Assembly (NCBI GenBank): GCA_965216725.1
Contig: CBDCGI010000016.1
Location: 90,279-154,278, forward strand
DNA length: 64,000 bases
Direction: 5' to 3'
Source of the DNA: JACZUI01 sp965216725
Lineage (GTDB): Bacteria > Actinomycetota > Acidimicrobiia > Spongiisociales > ZC4RG35
Shown here: positions 50,250 through 58,493 of the stretch, in pieces
Layout of the letters: the number at the start of each line of letters is the position of its first letter
Numbering within the stretch: position 1 is the stretch's first letter
Made by a program: the position numbers and the translations under genes
The notes under the pieces: model-generated
What the model was told of the DNA's origin: nothing
Seen by the model: the letters and a program-made list of their open reading frames with translations, nothing else
Database searches by the model: none

Positions 50250-50288
50250 GTGTGAGCCAGACCACCGAAAAGGCGGTCTGGCTCACAC
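50250..50288. terminator. Strong bidirectional terminator
   Basis: 14-base arms 50250-50263 (GTGTGAGCCAGACC) and 50275-50288 pair perfectly; inside, after one A-C mismatch, CC/GG closes a GAAAA loop. It lies midway between the stops of the convergent DUF427 gene (50214) and the FAD oxidoreductase (50310). No long T-run follows on either side. Confidence 0.8.
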
Positions 50289-50309
50289 GATGAAACCAGG
50301 AACCGAGCC

Positions 50310-51632
50310 TCAGAGCTGGCCGGTGTCCTGGGCGAGGCTTGCCAGGTATGAGGGGTTGTCGTAACGGCTCAACAGGAAGTCTTCCGCGTACTCGGGCAAG
50401 TCGCTACCTGTCAGATGAGCGCCCAATAGGTCTGCCGCCCCCGCCGACACCATCACCCCGAAGCCGGAAAAGGCGCACTGGAGATGGAATCCCTCCGGTC
50501 CCGCCGGTCCTACAAGCGGCCGGTTGTCCTGGGTCTTCGTGTAATACCCTCCGTCCACCACGGACTCAGGAAGCCGGTCCAGATATTGGGTCATTGCAGG
50601 CACCATCGTGGCCAGGCCCCGCACCACCACCTCGGTGTAGAGCGGGTCTTCAGGTAGTGGCCACTCCGGTTCCCTGACGTCGTCGTGGTACTCCCAGAGT
50701 CCTAAGACGTACGGAGATCCTGTGCCGCCTTCGGGCCGTCCGTGACAGAAGATCGGCAGCTCCCTGGTCAGCTCCGGACGGCCGGCCTCGACCAACGCCT
50801 CGGTTTCCTCTGGCGACCAGTCGATGTGTTGTGGATCGCACCAGATGAACATCGGGGCGTCGCGCGGGATGACGCCAAGATGGTCTCGGAAGCTGGTCTT
50901 GAGGTGGACCTCCGAGAAGACAGGCAGCTCCACGCCTGCCATGGCCGCCACGTTCGACGCGAGCGGTCCTGCTGCGTTGACCACGGTGGGGGCAGTGATT
51001 CTGTCGCCAGAGTCGAGTGCTACACCAACAACGTGGTTGTCGAACACGTCGATGCCCGTCACCTCGTCGACAAGCAGCCGTCCGCCGTGCTCCTTAACCC
51101 GGTCCAGCATCCACGATCCGAGCTGCTGGGCGCTCAGCCACCCTGCCCTTCGCACGAACAGCCCACCTACCGCGTCCTCGGTGATGAAGGGGAAACGTTG
51201 GCGCAGGGCGTTGCCGGTGGTGAAGAGTTCAAAGCCGTCTGGCCCATTGTCGGGGGCCCCGGTTGCAGAAACGGTTCTCAGCGGCCCCGCACCGAGGCGA
51301 GAGCTGGTCTCGGCGCTTGCTGTCAGCTCCTGGAGACGAGTGGTGTCGGCAGTGGCAAAGACGTATCCGCGCCGATTCAACCCGAAGCTGTTTCCCGACT
51401 CGTCAGCCATCTCCTCGAAGAGATCGATCGAGCGGTTCATCAATACGACCATTGTTCGATTGGGCCAGAAGTTTCGGTAGCACTCCGTCGACTTGTCCGA
51501 CGTCAGAGTAAGTGGGGGCCGAGAGTCGACTATCACGATATTGGCCAAGCCCCGTCTAACAGCCAGCTCGTGGGCCGCGGCGATCCCTGCGATCCCAGCC
51601 CCGACGATGACTACGTCGGCCGACTGTGGCAT
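50310..51632 (-). CDS. FAD-dependent oxidoreductase, DAO family (glycine/sarcosine oxidase-like)
   Basis: 440 residues. N-terminal dinucleotide fold ADVVIVGAGIAGIAAAHELA with GxGxxG; the end of the second strand IVIVDSRPP; a FAD contact near STECYRNFW; the C-terminal FAD-binding stretch QDNRPLVGPAGPEGFHLQCAFSGFGVM (in parts) typical of sarcosine/glycine oxidases. Family members oxidise secondary or primary amines on N-methyl or alpha carbons. Start ATG 51632 lies 2 bases after the tkt stop; a longer in-frame stretch is inside tkt. Substrate unknown. Confidence 0.83.
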   Translation of the reverse strand: MPQSADVVIVGAGIAGIAAAHELAVRRGLANIVIVDSRPPLTLTSDKSTECYRNFWPNRTMVVLMNRSIDLFEEMADESGNSFGLNRRGYVFATADTTRLQELTASAETSSRLGAGPLRTVSATGAPDNGPDGFELFTTGNALRQRFPFITEDAVGGLFVRRAGWLSAQQLGSWMLDRVKEHGGRLLVDEVTGIDVFDNHVVGVALDSGDRITAPTVVNAAGPLASNVAAMAGVELPVFSEVHLKTSFRDHLGVIPRDAPMFIWCDPQHIDWSPEETEALVEAGRPELTRELPIFCHGRPEGGTGSPYVLGLWEYHDDVREPEWPLPEDPLYTEVVVRGLATMVPAMTQYLDRLPESVVDGGYYTKTQDNRPLVGPAGPEGFHLQCAFSGFGVMVSAGAADLLGAHLTGSDLPEYAEDFLLSRYDNPSYLASLAQDTGQL

Positions 51633-51634
51633 TT

Positions 51635-53581
51635 TCAGTCCCGGAGGTGGTCGAGGACTCTCGAAGCCACCTCGGGACCGGTGAATCCGAATTGATCGGC
51701 AAGAACGTGATCGGGCGCTGAGGCGCCGAAGTGATCGAGCCCGATCTTCAATCCTCCGCTGCCTACGACCTTCTCCCACCCGAACGTCGCCCCGGCTTCG
51801 AGGCTGACCAGGGGCGCCGCCCCGAGGACCTTCTGTCGATAACCCTCGTCCTGGGCGAAGAACAGCTCCCAACAGGGGAGACTCACCACGCGGGCCTCCA
51901 CTCCGGAGACGCCGAGATGATCGGCTGCACTCAACGCCGTGGCCACCTCAGACCCCGTGGCGACGATGGTCACGTCGGAGCCGTCCCTGACCACATAACC
52001 ACCCTTCGCTACACCTCCCTCGACTCGTGGCAGTGTGGGGACGCCTTGCCGGGTGAATAGGAGGGCCACGGGCCCATCGCTTCTGTTGATTGCCAGCTCC
52101 CAGGCTTCGATCGACTCGTTGGCATCCGCCGGGCGGATCACCCACAGGTCCGGCATGGCTCTCAGCGATGCCAGATGTTCGATCGGCTGGTGGGTCGGGC
52201 CGTCCTCTCCGAGGAAGATCGACTCGTGGGTCCAGACCCATATCGAAGGGGCCCCCATCAAAGCCGACAGCCTCACGGCCGGACGCATGTAGTCGCTGAA
52301 TACAAAGAACGTTGCGCCGTATGGCCGCAGGCCGCCGTGCAGCGCCATACCGTTGACGAGGGCGCCCATTCCGTGCTCCCTGACTCCGAACGGGATGTCA
52401 CGTGCCGCACGATCATCTCGTGAATACAGACGGCCTTTGTCGATGATGGTCTTGGTGGAGCCGGCGAGATCTGCGGATCCGCCGATGAATCCGGGCACCT
52501 TTTCGGCGATCTCGTCGAACAGCTTGCCCGCCGAGGCTCGGGTCGCAGCGACCGACCCCACGTCGAACCCGGGCCCGTCGAGGCGGACCGGTGACGGTGA
52601 GTAGTGGGCCGACCATTCAGCCTGCCGGTCCTCACCTGCGGCCTGAAAACGCTCCTGCCATTGAATGTGGGACCGACGTCCTCGATCCATCCACGTGGAA
52701 AAGGTCTGATAGACGTCGGGGTCAACATGGAATGCCGGATCGATGGGGTAGCCCATTGCCTCCTTCGTCAGCTTGATCTCTTCCTCTCCCAGAGGCTGGC
52801 CATGAGACGCGGCAGTGTCCTGGAGGTTGGGCGCTCCGTGCGCGATGTGAGTCTTACAGATGATCAGCGATGGGCGTTCTTCCTCGGAGATCGCTGCGGT
52901 GACGGCTGCATCTACCGAGTCTCGGTCGTGCCCGTCGACGGTGAGGGTGTGCCAGTGAGCAGCTTCGAACCGCTTGTCGACTTCGTCGCTGAACGTGATG
53001 TCGGTGGAGCCATCGATCGAGATGTTGTTGTCGTCGTAGAGGTAGATCAGTTTTCCGAGGCCGAAATGCCCCGCCAAGGAAGCCGCTTCGGAGCTGATTC
53101 CTTCCATGAGGTCTCCATCGGAAACGAACCCAAAGGTTCGATGGCTCACCAGGTCGTCGCCGAGCCGGGCCGCGAGATGCGTTTCGGCCAAGGCCATCCC
53201 GACTCCGGTGGCGAACCCCTGCCCAAGCGGCCCGGTGGTCATTTCGATTCCAAGTGATTGATCTACCTCAGGATGGCCCGCTGTGCGGTGGCCCCATTGG
53301 CGGAAGTTGCGGATCTCTTCGAGTGAAAGCGGGAACCCGGCCAGGTGAAGCAGGGAATAGAGCAGCATCGAGCCGTGCCCGTTGCTGAGAATGAAACGGT
53401 CGCGGTCCGGCCAGGTCGGGTTGTCCGGGTCGACTACGAGATGTCGCGACCAGAGCGTCACGGCGATATCGGCCATTCCCATCGGCATGCCCGGATGCCC
53501 TGAATTGGCGGCCTGCACCGCATCCATGGCTAGGGCCTTGATGGTGTTGACGGCGAGCTGTTCCGGCGTGAGGTCGGGCAT
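51635..53581 (-). CDS. tkt: Transketolase
   Basis: A 648-residue thiamine-diphosphate enzyme of the pentose phosphate pathway. Seen: AANSGHPGMPMGMA, ILSNGHGSMLLYSLLH, the ThDP site GDGDLMEGISSEAASLAGH-like (SDGDLMEGISSEAA), the middle domain FGVREHGMGALVNGMALHGG and FVFSDYMRPAVRLSALM, HDSIFLGEDGPTHQP-like (HESIFLGEDGPTHQPIEHL), cited in parts. Transfers two-carbon units between sugar phosphates. Upstream lies a 92-base gap with two hairpins; the FAD-oxidoreductase gene follows 2 bases later in the same transcript. Confidence 0.95.
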   Translation of the reverse strand: MPDLTPEQLAVNTIKALAMDAVQAANSGHPGMPMGMADIAVTLWSRHLVVDPDNPTWPDRDRFILSNGHGSMLLYSLLHLAGFPLSLEEIRNFRQWGHRTAGHPEVDQSLGIEMTTGPLGQGFATGVGMALAETHLAARLGDDLVSHRTFGFVSDGDLMEGISSEAASLAGHFGLGKLIYLYDDNNISIDGSTDITFSDEVDKRFEAAHWHTLTVDGHDRDSVDAAVTAAISEEERPSLIICKTHIAHGAPNLQDTAASHGQPLGEEEIKLTKEAMGYPIDPAFHVDPDVYQTFSTWMDRGRRSHIQWQERFQAAGEDRQAEWSAHYSPSPVRLDGPGFDVGSVAATRASAGKLFDEIAEKVPGFIGGSADLAGSTKTIIDKGRLYSRDDRAARDIPFGVREHGMGALVNGMALHGGLRPYGATFFVFSDYMRPAVRLSALMGAPSIWVWTHESIFLGEDGPTHQPIEHLASLRAMPDLWVIRPADANESIEAWELAINRSDGPVALLFTRQGVPTLPRVEGGVAKGGYVVRDGSDVTIVATGSEVATALSAADHLGVSGVEARVVSLPCWELFFAQDEGYRQKVLGAAPLVSLEAGATFGWEKVVGSGGLKIGLDHFGASAPDHVLADQFGFTGPEVASRVLDHLRD

Positions 53582-53595
53582 CGCTGGGTGAGGGT

Positions 53596-53672
53596 AACGG
53601 GCGGAACCGGCATTCTCCGCTCCGTTCGTCTCATATGTGACGCTCTCCTCCTAAGGAGCGCCGCGTAGGAGG
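53596..53672 (-). other. Two hairpins in the ogt-tkt gap
   Basis: Hairpin A: CCTCCTA (53647-53653) pairs with TAGGAGG (53666-53672), 12-base loop; it lies just downstream of the ogt-like stop in that transcript and could end or trim it. Hairpin B: AACGGGCGGA (53596-53605) and TCCGCTCCGTT (53616-53626) pair with one bulged base and lie in the tkt leader, 15 bases before the tkt start. Neither resembles a riboswitch that I know. Confidence 0.45.
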
Positions 53673-53673
53673 A

Positions 53674-54432
53674 TCAACAGCAGGGGCGACACCAACTGCA
53701 GGGCTTGTAGCCTGCCGCCTCGGCATCCGCGACGGTGCGAAAGGGGATGAGCTCACCTGGATCAACATTCCGGATCGCACGACATGTCGGGTAGCAGAAG
53801 TCCCCAGATCCAGGATCGGCTTGCACCCTCACGTTCTCGGTGGCCAGACGTTCCAGACGCTCGGGGTCGGCACCTTCGTGTTGGAGAAGCTCCCACTTGT
53901 TGTGGGGCCCGCCCAATGAATACCTGCCGACGTGACCGTCGGCCCGGACCACCCGGTGGCACGGGATGATCAAAGGGATGGGGTTGGAGGCGACGCTGGA
54001 CCCGGCGGCGCGGACGGCCCGGGGTCGGTCGGCCTGGGCAGCCAGCCAAGAGTAGGAACGAACCTCTCCTTTGGGGATCGTGGCGGTGACCTCGAGCACC
54101 TCTCGCTGGAAGCTGGTCACTGACGACAGGTCGACTGGGAGGTTTCCCGGCCGGCCAGACTCGATCGCCGGGAGGATGTGTCGCCTCCACGCACGGGGGG
54201 CTTCGGCCCTGATGAGGGGGCGGTTGAAACGCTGGCGGAACCTCACCTCAAAACCGTCGTCACTCAGGTCCAGAGAAGTGACTCCGTCGCCATTGAATGT
54301 CACGGCTACGTCGCCAAGCGGGGACTGGTAGAGGTCGTATCCGTCGGCCAGCCCGGTTCCGAGGGCGATCCCCTCGCTGATTCCCTCTGGAAGCGGACCG
54401 GTCAGGTCGCGAAGTTGGCTTTCGATGCTCAT
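53674..54432 (-). CDS. O6-alkylguanine-DNA alkyltransferase fused to C-terminal Ada-type zinc module
   Basis: 252 residues. Residues about 30-190: OGT/MGMT with acceptor Cys158 in IPCHRVV, RAAGSSVASNP and YSLGGPHNKWELLQHE. Residues about 208-252: a separate module FCYPTCRAIRN...FRTVADAEAAGYKPCSWCRP, with Cys213-X3-Cys217-X27-Cys245-X2-Cys248. This matches the zinc-binding N-terminal domain of Ada (CX3C-X26-CX2C), where the first Cys accepts methyl groups from DNA phosphotriesters. Domain order is the reverse of Ada and the AraC-type regulator domain is missing. ATG 54432 overlaps the ECF sigma stop (ATGA). Two further Cys end the protein (PCC). Confidence 0.85.
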   Translation of the reverse strand: MSIESQLRDLTGPLPEGISEGIALGTGLADGYDLYQSPLGDVAVTFNGDGVTSLDLSDDGFEVRFRQRFNRPLIRAEAPRAWRRHILPAIESGRPGNLPVDLSSVTSFQREVLEVTATIPKGEVRSYSWLAAQADRPRAVRAAGSSVASNPIPLIIPCHRVVRADGHVGRYSLGGPHNKWELLQHEGADPERLERLATENVRVQADPGSGDFCYPTCRAIRNVDPGELIPFRTVADAEAAGYKPCSWCRPCC

Positions 54433-54950
54433 TGTTCTTCCTCCATCGCCTGTCTGAGACGGCCCAAGCCTCGGTGGATGTCAGATTTGACAGTTCCCGG
54501 GGGCCGGTCCGTCACCCGTCCGATCTCATCGATGGATAGCCCGACGATGTGACGGAGCACGACCGCGGTCCTCTGGTGGCCGGTGAGCCTCTGAAAGCGC
54601 CGGTCCCAGGCCGCGTTGTCGACGGGATCCGGGTCTTCGCGGCCATGGTCGCGCATGTCGGCCGGTGTGGGGCGTCGTGATCGGTCTCGGAGATGGTTCC
54701 TTCCCAGATTCAGGGCGATCGTCCAGATCCACGGTCCCAGTTGGAGATTCACCACCCGCTCCCTGTCGTACTTGGCGAGGGCCCGATATGCACGGATGAA
54801 AGCTTCCTGGGTGAGGTCCTCGGCCTCCTGGTGGTCTCCCGACATCCGACGCAGCCCCCAATAGAGACGTGAGCCCATTTCGTCGACGAGGCATGGAAAA
54901 GCCGTGTCGAGGTCTTTGGCGAGGGCCTTGGCCAGTTCATCCATCGTCAC
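54429..54950 (-). CDS. ECF-type RNA polymerase sigma factor
   Basis: 173 residues. Region 2: EAEDLTQEAFIRAYRALAKYD and WIWTIALNLGRNHLRDRSRR; region 4: LTGHQRTAVVLRHIVGLSIDEIGRVT and GTVKSDIHRGLGRLRQAM (cited in parts). No region 3, so extracytoplasmic-function class. GTG 54950 or ATG 54944 starts it. No anti-sigma gene is adjacent; instead the gene overlaps by 4 bases with the OGT-Ada-zinc gene, suggesting that the sigma factor and DNA-repair protein form a regulatory pair (inference). Confidence 0.9.
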   Translation of the reverse strand: MTMDELAKALAKDLDTAFPCLVDEMGSRLYWGLRRMSGDHQEAEDLTQEAFIRAYRALAKYDRERVVNLQLGPWIWTIALNLGRNHLRDRSRRPTPADMRDHGREDPDPVDNAAWDRRFQRLTGHQRTAVVLRHIVGLSIDEIGRVTDRPPGTVKSDIHRGLGRLRQAMEEEQ

Positions 54951-54989
54951 AAGAACCCTCGTCCAGCAATAGCGGTTGCATCTAGATTA

Positions 54990-55679
54990 TTGAATGTGGA
55001 CCCTTCGAGCATCGGGCAGGCCCTGGACCGGGCCCAGGAGGCGTTGGATGGAGGCATGGGGCTGTCGGGAACCGGCTTCTGGCGTGCTGTGGCCGCGGTC
55101 AAGGCCGATCCTGTGCTCGTTGATCGATACGCAGAGCGGATAGCGAGGATCGACCAGGAGGCGTTTTCTTCCTGGCCCCTGGTCAAAGTGCCGCTACGCG
55201 TGGGCACTTCTCTGATGGTCGTCGCGACACTGGTTGGCTTGGTTTTGATCGGCGCTGCCTACTACACGTCAGGCTTCGCTGCTGCCTTCTACATCGGTGC
55301 GGGGACGGGTGTTCTCCTCGTCACGACACACGGGTTGGGTCATCTTGTGGTGGGACGGCTCGTTGGTATCGGTTTCACAGGCTGGTTTATTGGAAGCATC
55401 AGCCAGCCCCAACCCGGGGTCAAGGTCGACTACTCGTCCTACCTCCGAACTCCCGCTAGAGGCAGGGCATGGATGCATGCTTCGGGAGCAATAGTCACCA
55501 AGTCAATCCCGTTCTTGATGGTCGGGGCCTCTCTGGCATCAGGAGCACCTACGTGGGTCGCGTGGGTGTTGGCGGCGGTGGGAACGGCCACCATCGTCAC
55601 CGACGTCTTGTGGTCGACCTCATCGTCGGATTGGATGAAGTTCAAGCGAGAGATGGCGTTCAGTCAGCGGTCCGAGTAG
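54990..55679 (+). CDS. Membrane protein with HGLGH motif (possible inactive site-2-protease relative)
   Basis: 229 residues. A soluble start (about 65 residues) is followed by TM1 (72-92), TM2 (95-113), and a segment VTTHGLGHLVVGRLVGIGF (112-130). The position resembles the HExxH helix of M50 metalloproteases, with Gly in place of the catalytic Glu. Two more hydrophobic segments follow near 165-205. The later Asp of M50 proteases is not clear (VTDVLW is a candidate). TTG 54990 or GTG 54996 starts it; no ribosome site. Divergent from the ECF sigma gene by about 40 bases. Family assignment tentative. Confidence 0.6.
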   Translation: MNVDPSSIGQALDRAQEALDGGMGLSGTGFWRAVAAVKADPVLVDRYAERIARIDQEAFSSWPLVKVPLRVGTSLMVVATLVGLVLIGAAYYTSGFAAAFYIGAGTGVLLVTTHGLGHLVVGRLVGIGFTGWFIGSISQPQPGVKVDYSSYLRTPARGRAWMHASGAIVTKSIPFLMVGASLASGAPTWVAWVLAAVGTATIVTDVLWSTSSSDWMKFKREMAFSQRSE

Positions 55680-57313
55680 AAGTCGGGGATCGACCCATCG
55701 TTGCGATGCATCTCTTCGTGGGTCACAACCAATTCCTCGAACTCTGGTGGATGATCGGTGTCCACCGCAATGAGATGGGTGGTCACCGGTGCTCCTGACA
55801 CATCGAACGAGCGCGCCTTGCGAATAACCTCGACCGATGCGTCATCGATACGTCCGTGCTGGGCGAGATGCTCCTCCCACGAGCTGGTGACAAACAGCTC
55901 CACCAGGCGGTGGGGATCTCTCGTGTCTCTGAAGAGCCTCCACCTGGTAGCTCCGGTGCGGAGGCGGACCAAGCGCACCTCGCTCATCATCTCGGCAAAC
56001 GCCTCGAAGTCGGCCTCGTCGATCCACCAGTGATTCAGGATCACAACTGGCCCTCCTCCCACGATGGCATCGTGGTCGATGATCTCTCGCTCATCACTGA
56101 ACTCCGGGGATACCACCTGGTCGAGGCGGGGCAGGCGGAACAGCGGAGCCAGAAGACCGAGCCCAACGGTCGCCGATGAGAACGCTGCGATCGCGGGACC
56201 AGTGCCGATCCAGTCGGCGAAGACCCCGGCGAGTATCGCCCCGATGGGGAGGATGCCGGAGAAGGCCAGCGTGTACATCGCCATCGTTCGTCCCCGTACC
56301 CACTCCGGGCTTATCAGCTGCGCCACGGCTCGCAGCTCCGTGAGGGTCAGGACCCAGGCAATGCCTGCCAGCGTCATCGCAACCGCGCCAACGGTGACAT
56401 TGGGTGCGAAGCCGAGGAGAATCCCCGAGGCCCCGAACACACCAACGGTGACCGTTGCCGAAAAGCGTCCAAGTCGGGTCATGATCGCCTGACGCGACAG
56501 GGCTGCGATCAGGGCGCCCAAGCCCATCATGCCCAGCAGCAGCCCGTATGCGCCGGCTTCTCCTCCCAAAGATGTGGTGTGGTCCGGAAGCACCGCCTGC
56601 ACGACGGCTGTCGTCATCGCGAAGAGGGACGTGAAAAGTAGGAGTCGGGCGAACTCCGGCGTGAAACGGGTGAACCGGATCCCGAGAGCGATCGCATTGG
56701 AAAACGAGGTGTCCTCTCTCTCGGGAGCATCGAGATCACGTCTCACCAGGAGCAAGGCCCCGATGGCCACGACGTAGGTCAAGGCATTGATCCCGAAGGC
56801 GAGCCCGGCCCCGGCGGCGGCGACCAGGATCCCGGCCAGCGCGGGGCCGATCGCCCTCGCAGTGTTGAAGGCGGCAGATTGGAGAGCCACTGCCGACGCG
56901 ACCAGCCCTCTCGGCACCAGGTCGGGCAGAAGGGCCTGCCAGGTGGGCAGATTGATCGCGACACCTATTCCAAGCAGAAAGCCGAGCCCGAGCAGGAGCT
57001 CGGGAGTGATGGAGTCGGTTGCCGTCAGCACGGCCATGGCGGCAGCGGAGCCACCCATGATGACCTGGGCGACGAGCATCAGGCGAGTCCGCTCCACCAT
57101 GTCGGCGAGAGTCCCTGTGATGAGCGCAAGGAACAACAACGGCAGGGTGGACGATGCCACCATCAGTCCTACCCATGTGTTGGAGCCGGTTAGTTCCAGC
57201 ATCAGCCACGAGGCGGCCACCGACTGGAAGAACGTGCCAATTGCGGAGATGACGGAGGCCACCCACATCACGCGAAATGCCTCGACCCGAAGCGGCTCGA
57301 CGGCGGAATTCAT
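55664..57313 (-). CDS. MFS transporter (EntS-like) with C-terminal soluble domain
   Basis: 549 residues. The first ~405 are a 12-helix major-facilitator of the MFS_3/EntS type: WVASVISAIGTFFQSVAASWLM, GLMVASSTLPLLFLALITGTLAD in parts, LLPDLVPRGLVASAVALQSAAFN in parts, GRTMAMYTLAFSGILPIGAILAG in parts. Residues ~420-549 form a cytoplasmic domain with NHWWIDEADFEAFAEMM, RLRTGATRWRLFRDTRD and ELFVTSSWEEHLAQHGR, resembling the antibiotic-biosynthesis-monooxygenase-like (dimeric alpha-beta barrel) tail seen in some family members. Substrate unknown. Its stop overlaps the 55679 stop by 16 bases. Confidence 0.85.
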   Translation of the reverse strand: MNSAVEPLRVEAFRVMWVASVISAIGTFFQSVAASWLMLELTGSNTWVGLMVASSTLPLLFLALITGTLADMVERTRLMLVAQVIMGGSAAAMAVLTATDSITPELLLGLGFLLGIGVAINLPTWQALLPDLVPRGLVASAVALQSAAFNTARAIGPALAGILVAAAGAGLAFGINALTYVVAIGALLLVRRDLDAPEREDTSFSNAIALGIRFTRFTPEFARLLLFTSLFAMTTAVVQAVLPDHTTSLGGEAGAYGLLLGMMGLGALIAALSRQAIMTRLGRFSATVTVGVFGASGILLGFAPNVTVGAVAMTLAGIAWVLTLTELRAVAQLISPEWVRGRTMAMYTLAFSGILPIGAILAGVFADWIGTGPAIAAFSSATVGLGLLAPLFRLPRLDQVVSPEFSDEREIIDHDAIVGGGPVVILNHWWIDEADFEAFAEMMSEVRLVRLRTGATRWRLFRDTRDPHRLVELFVTSSWEEHLAQHGRIDDASVEVIRKARSFDVSGAPVTTHLIAVDTDHPPEFEELVVTHEEMHRNDGSIPDFYSDR

Positions 57314-57336
57314 CCGGGCAGGTTAGGGGCGGTAGT

Positions 57337-57984
57337 TTGGCGTCCGTGGTTCGCGATCACGCCTACTTCATCCAGCCCCGCCACGGTCCCGGGCCAGGTG
57401 TCCTGATGCTGCATTCTCTCTGGGGACTCACATCCGACTTCAAGGCTCTGGCCGATGATCTCTCCGACCACGGCTACACAGTCCTGGCTCCGGACATCAA
57501 CTTCGGGAGCCTCCCCGAGACCGAGCAAGAAGGCTTGGACCATCTCGGGACGGCAAGCCCGGATCGTCTCGCTTCTTTGGTTCTCTCTTCGGCTGGAGTG
57601 CTAGACGAGAGGTCGAACCCTGGTCGCATTGCCATCATCGGGTTTGGCATGGGCGGCAGTTTGGGCCTCTGGGCGTCGGTGAGGCTGCCGGGAATGGTTG
57701 CAGCAGCCGTGTCCTTTTATGGATCCCAGCAGATCGACTTTGCGGGATCGGAAGCCGACTACCAACTCCATTATGCGGAGTCCGACCGGTTCATAAGCGC
57801 AGACGAGGCGGTGTTCATGGAGGCGACCATGGGCCTCGAAGACCTAAAGGTCGAAGTTCACACGTATCCAGGAACGACCCACGGATTCTCTGAGCCGGAT
57901 TCGGACACCTTCGATCCGGAGGCTTTTGAAAAGGCCTGGGCGAGGACCTTGGATTTCATCGGATCCAGACTCCCGGGCGTCTGA
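57337..57984 (+). CDS. Dienelactone-hydrolase-family protein lacking the nucleophile Cys
   Basis: About 215 residues with the alpha/beta-hydrolase fold of DLH: VLMLHSLWGL at strand 3, GYTVLAPDINFG, the elbow IAIIGFGMGGSLGLW, YAESDRFISAD and TYPGTTHGF. In DLH the elbow is G-x-C-x-G-G; here the Cys position (residue 104) is Gly, while the Asp and His of the triad remain. TTG 57337 has AGGGG 7 bases upstream; GTG 57346 is the alternative. Divergent from the MFS gene by 23 bases. Confidence 0.8.
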   Translation: MASVVRDHAYFIQPRHGPGPGVLMLHSLWGLTSDFKALADDLSDHGYTVLAPDINFGSLPETEQEGLDHLGTASPDRLASLVLSSAGVLDERSNPGRIAIIGFGMGGSLGLWASVRLPGMVAAAVSFYGSQQIDFAGSEADYQLHYAESDRFISADEAVFMEATMGLEDLKVEVHTYPGTTHGFSEPDSDTFDPEAFEKAWARTLDFIGSRLPGV

Positions 57985-58013
57985 AAGGGGACCTCACGTG
58001 AGGGCGGTCCTCG

Positions 58014-58493
58014 CTACTCCTCGCTCATTTCTGCCAGGTCGGCGGCTAGAACCTCGCGCTCCTCGTCATCTTCGATCTCGGCAAGACTGGCGCGGGCCAA
58101 GGCCACGTGATGCTCAAAGGTGTCGACGTCGTCGACAAACGCCGCGGCCCTGGCTATTGCCTCGTGGGCAAACCCGGTCACGAACGGGTCGAGTCCGTGC
58201 TCATCACAGGTCGCCAACGCGTGTTCGCCAAACCGGCGTGCCAGGTCGGCATACCCGGCGACGGCTGCGGCTCGGGAGATCTGCCAGTCGGATATGGCCC
58301 AGTTGCGAGGCGTCCCCACCTCACGCCAGTGATAACGCTGAGCGAATGTGGAGGTGAGCATGTCGATCTCCTCGTCCCGGCTCAGCTCGTTCTTGTCGAG
58401 GTAGGTCCAGGTCTGGTTGTAGGCACGTGGGGCAAATGTGCGGTGCCAGATGGCCAGCTCTTCTGCTGTGGGGTTCTCGACAGGTTCGGTCAT
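58014..58493 (-). CDS. Uncharacterised helical protein
   Basis: 159 residues, all-alpha in appearance, no domain recognised with confidence. TW motifs and regularly spaced Ala/Leu (YADLARRFGEHALATCDEHG in parts; GFAHEAIARAAAFVDD) suggest TPR-like helical pairs. No signal peptide. ATG 58493 overlaps the stop of the class-V PLP gene (ATGA), so it is translated from the same message. Single-copy partner for that enzyme is a possible role, not shown. Confidence 0.65.
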   Translation of the reverse strand: MTEPVENPTAEELAIWHRTFAPRAYNQTWTYLDKNELSRDEEIDMLTSTFAQRYHWREVGTPRNWAISDWQISRAAAVAGYADLARRFGEHALATCDEHGLDPFVTGFAHEAIARAAAFVDDVDTFEHHVALARASLAEIEDDEEREVLAADLAEMSEE

